Assembly: GCA_015486615.1 (NCBI GenBank) | Contig: WFRI01000068.1 | Span: 1 to 13,791 of the forward strand | Direction: 5' to 3' | Source of the DNA: Candidatus Omnitrophota bacterium | GTDB taxonomy: Bacteria > Omnitrophota > Gorgyraeia > Duberdicusellales > Duberdicusellaceae | DNA: 13,791 nucleotides | Part shown: piece by piece, positions 6,996 through 13,613 of the stretch | Layout: every line of letters begins with the position of its first letter | How positions within the stretch are numbered: position 1 is the first letter of the stretch | Notes under the pieces: model-generated | Databases searched by the model: none | Told to the model about the DNA's origin: nothing | What the model saw: the letters and a program-made list of their open reading frames with translations, nothing else | Position numbers and translations under genes: made by a program

Positions 6996-9659
6996 TTATT
7001 GTTTCTTTTTCCTTTCCAAAACAGCCCATGCCCCGGCAAGCCTGGCGATAGGCACACGAAAAGGCGAACAACTTACATAATTAAGCCCTATTCTGTGGCA
7101 GAATTTTACTGTTTCCGGTTCTCCGCCCTGCTCTCCGCAGATTCCGATTTTTAGGTTCTTACGGGCTTTCCTGCCATCTCTAACAGACATTTCCATCAGT
7201 TTCCCAACACCTTGCTGGTCAACTGTTACAAAAGGATCTGTTTTTAATATTTTGTTCTCTACATAATATCTCAGAAATCTTCCCGCATCATCGCGGGAAA
7301 ATCCAAAAGTCATCTGCGTTAAATCGTTTGTGCCAAAAGAAAAAAATTCTGCTGTCTGGGCTATTTCTTTAGCCGTCAGCGCTGCTCTGGGAACTTCAAT
7401 CATAGTGCCTACGAGATAGTTTATTTTTACCGAATGTTTTTTCATAACTTCCTGCGCTACCTCATCTATGTATTTTTTAGTCAAATTCAATTCGTTAATA
7501 TGGCCTACTAAAGGAACCATTATTTCCGGGATTACTTTTATTTTGTCTTTTCTTAATTCTGCTGCTGCCTCTAAAATTGCCCTAACCTGCATTTTTATTA
7601 TCTGTGGATAAACTATGCCTAATCTGCAGCCTCTAAATCCTAACATTGGGTTGAATTCGTGAAGGGATTCAGACACTTCTTTGATTTTTTCTTCAGGAAT
7701 ATCTATTTTTGCTGAAAGTTCTTTTCTTTCTTCTTCAGTTTTAGGCAAAAACTCATGCAGAGGAGGGTCTATCAACCGGATAGTTACCGGCAGATTTTTC
7801 ATAGTTTTGAAGATTCCTTTGAAGTCGTCTTTTTGCAAAGGCATAAGTTCATCTAAGGCTTTTTGTCTCTCTTCCATAGTCTCCGAAAGAATCATTTTTT
7901 GCATTTTCGGAAGCCTGTCCTGAGCAAAAAACATATGCTCTGTCCGGCATAAACCAATACCTTCAGCGCCGAAATTGCGGGCAGTTTCAGCGTCAAAAGG
8001 GGTATCGGCATTTGTCCGTACGCCTATTTTTCTTATTTTGTCAGCCCACTGCATAAATACTTTAAACTCTCCGGCAAGTTTTGGCTGAATAAGTTCTGCA
8101 CTGCCGGCAAATACCTCTCCGGTTGAACCGCTAATACTGATTACATCGCCTTCTTTCAATTCTTTATTTTTAATTTTTACTATTTTTCTGCTTTCATCTA
8201 CCACTGCCGCGGAACAGCCTACAACGCAGGGTTTACCCATTCCTCTGCCTACAACCGCAGCATGGGAAGTAAGCCCGCCTGTAGAAGTTAATATGCCTTC
8301 TGCCGCATGCATTCCACCGACATCTTCAGGAGAAGTTTCTTTTCTTACAAGCACTACTTTTTCTCTCTTCTCAGCACTTTTTATTGCATCTTCTGCACTA
8401 AATACGATTTTCCCCACTGCAGCGCCAGGAGAAGCCGGCAGGCCTTTTGCCAGAAGTTCTAATTTAGAATCCGGAGATATCATTGGATGCAAAATCTGGT
8501 CTAATTGCTCAGGTTTAACTCTAAGTATAGCAGTTTCTCTGGATATTAGTTTTTCTTTCACCATATCCACTGCTATCTTTACTGCCGCAGGAGCCGTTCT
8601 TTTTCCTGTCCGTGTCTGAAGAAAAAACAGCCGGCCTTTTTCTATAGTAAATTCCATATCCTGCATATCCTTATAGTGCTTTTCCAGTTTTTTCTGTATG
8701 TTGAATAATTGGGCATAAACTTTAGGCAGTTTTTTCTGTAAAGATTCTATGGGCTGAGGAGTTCTTATCCCTGCGACAACATCTTCGCCCTGGGCGTTTA
8801 TCAGAAACTCTCCATAAAACTTCTTTTCTCCAGTAGAAGGATTTCTGGTAAAAGCAACTCCTGTTCCGGAATCTTCACCCATATTTCCAAATACCATAGA
8901 CTGAACATTTACTGCAGTGCCTAAATCATGCGGAATTTTATTCAAATTGCGGTAAGTAATTGCACGGGGATTGTTCCACGAGCCAAACACAGCGTCAATA
9001 GCCATTTTTAACTGTTTCCAGGGGTCCTGCGGAAAATCATAGCCCATTTCTTTGGTAAACAACGCTTTAAACTGTCTGACTGCGTCTTTCCAGTCTTCTG
9101 CATCCAGTTCAATGTCTGATTTTACTCCTTTTCTTTCTTTTATTTTTTCTATAATATGTTCAAATTTGTCTTTTTCTATTCCTAAAACTACATCGGAAAA
9201 CATCTGGATAAATCTGCGGTAAGCGTCAAAAGCAAAACGCGGGTTTTGGGATTGTTTTGAAAGCCCCTCTACCGCTATGTCGTTTAACCCCAGGTTAAGA
9301 ATAGTATCCATCATACCCGGCATAGAAATTGCGGCTCCGCTTCTTACAGACACTAACAGAGGGTCACTTTTGTCTCCAAATTTCTTGCCCATAGATTTCT
9401 CAATCTTATGGACATATTTCTTTACTTCATCCATAAACCCCTGAGGATAGGTCTTTCTATTAGCATAATAATAGGTGCAGATTGCCGTAGATATTGTAAA
9501 TCCCGAAGGCACAGGTATGCCTAAATTAGTCATCTCTGCTAAATTTGCGCCTTTGCCTCCTAAAAGATTTTTCATCTTAGCATTTCCTTCGGCTTTGCCG
9601 TCACCGAAAAAGTAAATGTATTTGCCTATTTTTTTAGTTTTGGAAGTTTTTTTAACCAT
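6996..9659 (-). CDS. ppdK: Pyruvate, phosphate dikinase
   Basis: 887 residues, full length for bacterial PPDK. It catalyses ATP + pyruvate + Pi to AMP + PEP + PPi, reversibly, in the cytoplasm, and may serve PPi-dependent glycolysis or gluconeogenesis. The N-terminal nucleotide-binding domain (about 12-350) shows LLGGKGANLAEM (32-43), VSVRSGAAISMPGMMDTILN (103-122) and a GEDSGTGVAF loop (261-270). The swivelling phosphohistidine domain has GGLTSHAAVVGRGMGKPCVV (461-480), with His466 as the expected carrier. The C-terminal PEP/pyruvate TIM barrel (about 530-880) has GTNDLTQMTFGFSRDD (776-791) and GICGEQGGEP (839-848), whose Cys841 is the expected acid/base residue. AAGGAGG (9665-9671) lies 5 nt before the ATG, and a promoter lies upstream. 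No PPDK regulatory kinase/phosphatase is in the window. Confidence 0.98.
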   Translation of the reverse strand: MVKKTSKTKKIGKYIYFFGDGKAEGNAKMKNLLGGKGANLAEMTNLGIPVPSGFTISTAICTYYYANRKTYPQGFMDEVKKYVHKIEKSMGKKFGDKSDPLLVSVRSGAAISMPGMMDTILNLGLNDIAVEGLSKQSQNPRFAFDAYRRFIQMFSDVVLGIEKDKFEHIIEKIKERKGVKSDIELDAEDWKDAVRQFKALFTKEMGYDFPQDPWKQLKMAIDAVFGSWNNPRAITYRNLNKIPHDLGTAVNVQSMVFGNMGEDSGTGVAFTRNPSTGEKKFYGEFLINAQGEDVVAGIRTPQPIESLQKKLPKVYAQLFNIQKKLEKHYKDMQDMEFTIEKGRLFFLQTRTGKRTAPAAVKIAVDMVKEKLISRETAILRVKPEQLDQILHPMISPDSKLELLAKGLPASPGAAVGKIVFSAEDAIKSAEKREKVVLVRKETSPEDVGGMHAAEGILTSTGGLTSHAAVVGRGMGKPCVVGCSAAVVDESRKIVKIKNKELKEGDVISISGSTGEVFAGSAELIQPKLAGEFKVFMQWADKIRKIGVRTNADTPFDAETARNFGAEGIGLCRTEHMFFAQDRLPKMQKMILSETMEERQKALDELMPLQKDDFKGIFKTMKNLPVTIRLIDPPLHEFLPKTEEERKELSAKIDIPEEKIKEVSESLHEFNPMLGFRGCRLGIVYPQIIKMQVRAILEAAAELRKDKIKVIPEIMVPLVGHINELNLTKKYIDEVAQEVMKKHSVKINYLVGTMIEVPRAALTAKEIAQTAEFFSFGTNDLTQMTFGFSRDDAGRFLRYYVENKILKTDPFVTVDQQGVGKLMEMSVRDGRKARKNLKIGICGEQGGEPETVKFCHRIGLNYVSCSPFRVPIARLAGAWAVLERKKKQ

Positions 9660-9723
9660 TACACCCTCCTTGATTTTTTTGGATTGTTAATCAATTATTT
9701 TTCTGACACCGCAATTTCCGATA

Positions 9724-9751
9724 ATTATACATTAAAAAACTTATATTACAA
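9724..9751 (-). promoter_or_regulatory. Sigma-70 promoter for ppdK-sigma-apt
   Basis: In the 137-nt gap between recO and ppdK, the minus strand has -35 TTGTAA (9746-9751), a 16-nt AT-rich spacer and -10 TATAAT (9724-9729). The transcript would start near 9717, with a leader of about 58 nt to the ATG at 9659. Confidence 0.6.
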
Positions 9752-9796
9752 GTATTTTCATTTTAGGAAACTATTTTTAAAAATAAGTTTGATATT

Positions 9797-10534
9797 TTAA
9801 GCATAAGGCAGTAATTTATTGGAAATTATTTTAGCCTCAAGGTGATATCCGGTAAATTTATCCAGAAGACTGAATACTTCTTTTTTTGCAGCCGGGCCGA
9901 GGTTGAGCCTTAAACATTCTTCAAACGGCCTATGCTGGATAAATTCAATAATTTTTGCCGCCTGCCCGGATATTCTTATCGTGTTTCCCTGAGAAAAAGC
10001 GCATTTCCGGCAGACGAACCCTCCTGATTTGAGACTGAAAAAATATTCCCCTGCCAATGACTTTTTGCATACAGCGCATTGGGATAAAACAGGCTCTATG
10101 CCTAACTGTTTCAGAACCTTTACCCTAAAGGCAAAGAATGCCCTGTCAACCGGTTTCTCCTCTATTGCTGACAAAGATTTGTAAAGCAAATTGTAAGTTT
10201 CATGGTCCGGCTTATGCAGAGGAAAGGTTTTGTCTATAAACTCTGCCATATTTGAAGCGAGGATATATTTATTTAAGATGGAAAAGGAAAAAGAAAAATC
10301 TTTCAGTAAATAAGCAGCGGAAACCAGCCATAGTTCACTGGGCCTTTCGTAAAAAACAAATTCATTTACAGTAAAAACGTCCAAAGAAGTGATGAAATAA
10401 TCCGGATGGGTATAAAACCCCTTAAACAGCCCGGAGATTTTGCCGAACCTGCGGGTATAAATTACGGCTATTCTGCTCGTTCTCCTTAGATCAAAAGTTC
10501 TCAGGACAATTCCTGTATCTTTTTGTATGCCCAT
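9797..10534 (-). CDS. recO: DNA repair protein RecO
   Basis: 245 residues, the usual RecO size. RecO binds single- and double-stranded DNA, anneals strands, and with RecR loads RecA onto SSB-coated DNA. The N-terminal OB fold begins with the typical DTGIVLRTFDL (6-16) and RFGKISGLFKG (29-39). The helical middle includes FFAFRVKVLKQLGIEP (133-148). A zinc-finger-like set follows: C153 and C156 (CAVC), then C175 and C178 (CRKC). FSLKSGGFVC (166-175) is the usual RecO lead to the second pair. It ends a four-gene run, 12 nt after pgeF. No strong Shine-Dalgarno is visible, which suggests translational coupling. An AT-only hairpin downstream (9768-9790) lacks GC pairs and is a poor terminator. Confidence 0.93.
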   Translation of the reverse strand: MGIQKDTGIVLRTFDLRRTSRIAVIYTRRFGKISGLFKGFYTHPDYFITSLDVFTVNEFVFYERPSELWLVSAAYLLKDFSFSFSILNKYILASNMAEFIDKTFPLHKPDHETYNLLYKSLSAIEEKPVDRAFFAFRVKVLKQLGIEPVLSQCAVCKKSLAGEYFFSLKSGGFVCRKCAFSQGNTIRISGQAAKIIEFIQHRPFEECLRLNLGPAAKKEVFSLLDKFTGYHLEAKIISNKLLPYA

Positions 10535-10546
10535 ATGACTTATAAC

Positions 10547-11341
10547 TTAGGCGGTATTGTTATTATCCGGCGGCGCAGTCTTTTTAATGATAAAAGAAAC
10601 GGTTCTGTCTTCGGTCTTTTCTTTGCGAAAAGAAAAGACCTTTTCATTTGAGCAAAAACTGCAAATGCCTAAATCCAGAATATTCTGCGGATTGGCGTTG
10701 TTTTGCATAAGTTTTACTTTTATAAATCCGGCTAAGTCAAAAAACAGCCGGCCTTTTTCAACGCTGAATTCCGTATGGCCGGAATACTGAGCGGCAGACT
10801 TTTGCGGCCGCAAATGGACAAACGGCAGAAAAGGCTCTATCTTTAAAAAATCGCTTTTAACTTCAAAGCATTCTTTTCTTAATCCCGGGCCTAGAATAAA
10901 GACAAAATCGGAAAAATCCTCTACTCCTCTTGTCTTTAATACTTCAGACAACTTATCTATTATTCCCTGTTCTGCCGGCTTCCAGCCTATGTGAAGTATG
11001 CCGGCTAAACTGCTGGATCTTCCGGCGAAAAACAAAGGGATGCAGTCAGCAGTCCGAATAATTCCGGCAACTGCGGGTTTTTCTAATACAATTCCATCTG
11101 CCGAAGCATTCAGGTATTCCTGGACAACAGTCTGCCTGCCTACAAATACAATATCTGAACCGTGAACTTGGTTTAAATACAAACACTCATTGAAAAAAAT
11201 TCCGCCCGCGGCTTTTATTGTCTCAACGGCGCGGGGAATATCCCGGCCGCTGATATTCCTGTCAGTAAACCCGGCAGTTATGCCTTTAGGCAGGATACCT
11301 TTTATTAAATAAACATTGTTTTGCAGAAAAAGCCCGGCCAT
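10547..11341 (-). CDS. pgeF: Peptidoglycan editing factor / purine nucleoside phosphorylase, YfiH (laccase-domain) family
   Basis: 264 residues, matching the YfiH/YlmD/FAMIN family. Members have been reported as zinc-dependent adenosine/guanosine phosphorylases or deaminases, and E. coli PgeF as preventing misincorporation of serine into peptidoglycan; the substrate here is unknown. The metal-site residues are present: H60 (LNQVHGSDIV), C100 (TADCIPL) and H117 (HIGWK). ASADGIV (79-85), GPGLRKECFEV (151-161) and the closing cysteine/FSFRKE segment (227-242) also fit. One difference: the usual HAGWRG reads HIGWKP, so the conserved Arg-Gly after Trp is Lys-Pro. The start is one base past the YggU stop (TGA-A-ATG), so translation is likely coupled. 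Confidence 0.9.
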   Translation of the reverse strand: MAGLFLQNNVYLIKGILPKGITAGFTDRNISGRDIPRAVETIKAAGGIFFNECLYLNQVHGSDIVFVGRQTVVQEYLNASADGIVLEKPAVAGIIRTADCIPLFFAGRSSSLAGILHIGWKPAEQGIIDKLSEVLKTRGVEDFSDFVFILGPGLRKECFEVKSDFLKIEPFLPFVHLRPQKSAAQYSGHTEFSVEKGRLFFDLAGFIKVKLMQNNANPQNILDLGICSFCSNEKVFSFRKEKTEDRTVSFIIKKTAPPDNNNTA

Positions 11342-11342
11342 T

Positions 11343-11576
11343 TCAAAAATCTGCAGAGACTATTTTATTCCGCGAAGCCTTCCCCTTAATAATTTTTAAA
11401 GAGGATTTTCTAACGCCTAAATATTTGGCAAAAACTTCCAAAACTTCTTTATTGGCTTTGCCCTTTTCCGGCGAGGAATTAATGTAAACTTTTATTACCC
11501 CGTTTTTTTGTTCTACTTTTTGCCGGCTGGAATTAGGGGAAACTTTTATGTTAAAAAGTTTAGGGGAGTTTTGCAT
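11343..11576 (-). CDS. YggU/DUF167 family small protein
   Basis: 77 residues covering the whole DUF167 (UPF0235) domain: IKVSPNSSRQKV (10-21), a beta strand IKVYINSSPEKGKANKEVLE (28-47) that is the family hallmark (P-x2-G-x-AN-x2-V/L), then YLGVRKSSLKIIKGKASRNK (52-71). The family has a small alpha/beta fold, is widespread and has no agreed function. It sits 6 nt after cysE and one nucleotide before pgeF. DUF167 genes are often seen near YggS/YggT or cell-envelope genes, which are not present here. The Shine-Dalgarno is weak. Confidence 0.88.
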   Translation of the reverse strand: MQNSPKLFNIKVSPNSSRQKVEQKNGVIKVYINSSPEKGKANKEVLEVFAKYLGVRKSSLKIIKGKASRNKIVSADF

Positions 11577-11582
11577 TAGGTA

Positions 11583-12209
11583 TTAAGGCTTATTCTCTAA
11601 TTTTTCTATTCTTTTTTCCAGCCTGTGCAAAACTTCTATAACAGGGTCAGGCAGTTTATTGTGGTCCAAATCTACTCCGCTTACTTTCCTGGGAGTTTTA
11701 GACACAACGGCCCTTCCGGGAACTCCCACTACAGTTGCGGATTTAGGGACATCGTGGATAACCACAGAGCCTGCGCCTATTCTTGCTCCTTCTTCCACTG
11801 TAATCGGACCTAAAAGTATGGCCCCTGCTCCGATTACCACTTTATTTTTTATTGTAGGGTGGCGTTTAATTTTTTCCCGGGAAGTCCCGCCTAAAACTAC
11901 CCCTTGGTAAATAAGCACATCATTGCCGATTTCTGCAGTTTCGCCGATAACCACCCCCATACCATGGTCAATAAAAAACCTACGGCCTATTTTGGCGCCG
12001 GGATGGATTTCTATCCCTGTAAAAAACCGGCTGATATGAGAAATTAACCGGGCAAAAAATTTTATGTCCTTCTGCCAGAACCAATGGGCAATTTTATGCG
12101 CCCAAATAGCATGCAGACCGGGATAGCAAAAAACAACCTCCCATACGCTTCGCGCAGCCGGGTCTTCTCTGAATGCGGTATTTATATCCTCTTTTAACCG
12201 GTCTATCAT
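11583..12209 (-). CDS. cysE: Serine O-acetyltransferase
   Basis: 208 residues from the ATG at 12209. It transfers acetyl from acetyl-CoA to L-serine, the first step of cysteine synthesis. The helical N-terminus MIDRLKEDINTAFREDPAAR (1-20) is the family's standard opening, which is why I reject the longer TTG-initiated frame (12242) with its atypical extra 11 residues. The left-handed beta-helix runs about 65-165: IEIHPGAKIGRRFFIDHG (66-83), catalytic Asp81-His82, GVVIGETAEIG (85-95), YQGVVLGGT (101-109), HPTI (117-120) and VVGVPGRAV (160-168). The C-terminal tail carries a short amphipathic helix (189-206). No O-acetylserine sulfhydrylase (CysK) lies nearby. It heads the cysE-yggU-pgeF-recO run. 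A promoter-like pair overlaps the start region. Confidence 0.95.
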   Translation of the reverse strand: MIDRLKEDINTAFREDPAARSVWEVVFCYPGLHAIWAHKIAHWFWQKDIKFFARLISHISRFFTGIEIHPGAKIGRRFFIDHGMGVVIGETAEIGNDVLIYQGVVLGGTSREKIKRHPTIKNKVVIGAGAILLGPITVEEGARIGAGSVVIHDVPKSATVVGVPGRAVVSKTPRKVSGVDLDHNKLPDPVIEVLHRLEKRIEKLENKP

Positions 12210-12221
12210 CTTCACAAATTT

Positions 12222-12249
12222 ATTATAACAAACAGAGGGCAAAAAGCAA
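12222..12249 (-). promoter_or_regulatory. Candidate promoter for the cysE-recO run
   Basis: On the minus strand: -35-like TTGCTT (12244-12249), 16-nt spacer, -10 TATAAT (12222-12227). The -10 ends only 12 nt before the cysE ATG, so the mRNA leader would be about 5 nt, which fits the lack of a Shine-Dalgarno. The -35 match is weak (3 of 6 positions). Confidence 0.45.
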
Positions 12250-12461
12250 ATCGCTCAATTTTGCGGTCTGTGTCAAGTTTTAGATCCAATTCCAATGTAG
12301 GAAGCCGACCTTTTAAGACTGTCTTGTTTGGGGTCGCTTCATAGATGATTTTAGAACAAGCTTGTTTGAATTGCAAGATGATTTTGAAATTTTGTTAAAA
12401 GAAGTCTCAGTAGCTTAATCCTCTACCCTACTCCATAGTCTACATTATTTTTCTTGAATAA
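12250..12461. other. Degraded intergenic DNA, possibly an insertion-sequence end
   Basis: No intact gene. TGTCAAGTTTTAGATCCAAT at 12271-12290 resembles the terminal-repeat style of some insertion sequences as I remember them; I cannot find a matching inverted copy in the window. On the minus strand an open frame of 60 codons (12215-12394, containing KTVLKGRLPTLELDLKLD) ends 2 nt before the cysE ATG, but it lacks an ATG and I do not recognise it. A short plus-strand frame starting at the ATG near 12345 (MILEQACLNC) is also unremarkable. This is where gene orientation switches from the minus-strand core block to the plus-strand accessory tail. Confidence 0.35.
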
Positions 12462-12704
12462 CAACTGTGTAGAGGTAAAATTACAATATGGTTTAGGGAC
12501 GGAAATATTATTCCTTCCGGTAGCCCGGATAATATTTTGGGATCCCGCTGGATGGGGCTAAATATAAAAGGATATGGCATTTATGGAGGCTATAAAATAA
12601 ATCGTAAGCGAGGTAAAACTCAAGACTGTATTTCTATGCTAAATGAGGACATAGAAGAAGTATATAACCTTGTTCCTGTGGGCACGAAGGTTATAATAGA
12701 ATGA
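12462..12704 (+). pseudogene. L,D-transpeptidase (YkuD domain) C-terminal remnant
   Basis: The frame between the stop at 12459-12461 and the TGA at 12702-12704 encodes the second half of a YkuD catalytic domain: WFRDGNIIPSGSPDNILGSR, then WMGLNIKGYGIYGGYK, then TQDCISMLNEDIEEVYNLVP and GTKVIIE. In intact enzymes, which form 3-3 cross-links in peptidoglycan, the matching segments read about GYGIHGT and S-x-GC-I/V-RM-x-NEDVEELY-x-LVP-x-GT. Here the conserved His is Tyr (codon 12582-12584, CAT to TAT would suffice), the Gly before the catalytic Cys is Asp, and the Arg after it is Ser. The Cys itself (12627-12629) remains. There is no start codon and no N-terminal part. The frame is otherwise open, so decay looks recent, or relaxed selection allows it. 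Confidence 0.75.
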
Positions 12705-12778
12705 AGTCTGTTAGCTATTTAAGAGTATCAAGTAAAGAGCAGGATGAGCAAGGATTACTTTATACTTTAGATAATTGA
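12701..12778 (+). pseudogene. Serine recombinase N-terminal stub
   Basis: A 25-codon frame: MKSVSYLRVSSKEQDEQG, then LLYTLDN and a stop. The first 18 residues match the start of the resolvase/invertase catalytic domain of serine recombinases, including Arg8 and the presumed nucleophile Ser10 in the YxRVS motif. Full-length members have at least 180 residues and large serine integrases about 500, so this is only the head of a gene, cut off where the next coding region begins. Its ATG overlaps the stop of the transpeptidase remnant (ATGA). It suggests that a resolvase- or integrase-carrying element once lay here. Confidence 0.6.
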
Positions 12779-12780
12779 GA

Positions 12781-13551
12781 ATGATAAATAAGAGAATCAA
12801 TTTTGTGTTTATTATTATCGGCTTGCTTTTGTTGCCATATTATACCGAGGCTTCAACACAGTGGATAAAGAAAAAAGATGTTTCTCTTGAAATAGGTAAA
12901 AACAACAATATTTTGCTTAAATATAAAAATAAAATCTTCCGTTATCCTAATCCAAAGAATAAGTATATTGGAATTAAGAAAGTTATTAAAGCTGACATAA
13001 ACGGCGACGGAGAAAAGGAATATATTATTGGAGCTCAACTTCCTGACAACCCAAATGATAAATATTCTTATGCGTTTGGATGTGTGCTTATATTCAGCCA
13101 TAAAAAAGAAGGCTTTTATCCGGATAAAGTTTTCTTTGTGGGGGATTGGTTTGAAGACGTTAGATTTTTCGATATAAATAAAGACGGTGTTCTTGATTTA
13201 GTGGTAGAAGGAAATAGCGGGGCGCACTGGTCAGAGCTTAGAATTGTAAGTTACCAGAACAGAAAATATGTGACTTTGTGGAATACAGGAAGTCCAAGCG
13301 GAGCTTTCTTCCAAGTAGATAAGGAAGGCACTGCGCAGGTTAAAATAGGGATACCTTTATTGGGTGAGAAAAAAGGTTGGTGCTATGCCGATGAACCGGA
13401 CTGGGAAATATGGGAGTGGGATAGCAAAGAAGAAAAATTTGTCTACAGCCAAGGTAAGACAAGATTCAGCCGGGTTTGGCAACTGCAATCTAAAGTAATA
13501 GAGAATATCCCAGCCTTTTCTAAGATGATAGAATGGGGAAACCATAAGTAA
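12781..13551 (+). CDS. Predicted secreted protein with two FG-GAP/VCBS-like calcium-binding motifs
   Basis: 256 residues from the ATG at 12781 (a TTG at 12775 is the only in-frame alternative). The N-terminus is a signal peptide: basic MINKR, hydrophobic core INFVFIIIGLLLL, and a likely cleavage near TEAS (22-25). ADINGDGEKEYIIG (71-84) and FDINKDGVLDLVVEG (130-144) fit the D-x-N-x-D-G-x2-D/E pattern of calcium-binding FG-GAP/VCBS/integrin-like repeats; strands between them suggest a partial beta-propeller. The C-terminal third is rich in Trp and charged residues (EPDWEIWEWDSKEEKF, 205-220). I do not recognise a specific family. Probable location: periplasm, cell surface or secreted. Start evidence is weak: no clear Shine-Dalgarno, and the recombinase stub's stop codon (12776-12778) lies 2 nt before the ATG. 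It lies in an AT-rich accessory tail. Confidence 0.75.
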   Translation: MINKRINFVFIIIGLLLLPYYTEASTQWIKKKDVSLEIGKNNNILLKYKNKIFRYPNPKNKYIGIKKVIKADINGDGEKEYIIGAQLPDNPNDKYSYAFGCVLIFSHKKEGFYPDKVFFVGDWFEDVRFFDINKDGVLDLVVEGNSGAHWSELRIVSYQNRKYVTLWNTGSPSGAFFQVDKEGTAQVKIGIPLLGEKKGWCYADEPDWEIWEWDSKEEKFVYSQGKTRFSRVWQLQSKVIENIPAFSKMIEWGNHK

Positions 13552-13613
13552 CTTTATAGATTTAGGAGGCGACTTAAAGGTCCTTAGAAGTAGATAAAAG
13601 GTCCCAAGATATT

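Noticed and set aside
7681..8619. Plus-strand open frames opposite ppdK, and similar ones opposite sigma, cysE and the AsmA gene
   Set aside because: They lie antisense to clearly conserved genes, have no recognisable domains or ribosome sites, and follow from the codon bias of the real genes.
9768..9790. Terminator after recO
   Set aside because: The hairpin is almost entirely A-T with one G-C pair, a bulge and no real loop; too weak to call.
13564..13569. AGGAGG as a ribosome binding site for a gene in the tail
   Set aside because: No ATG, GTG or TTG follows at a suitable distance; the next reading frames close quickly.
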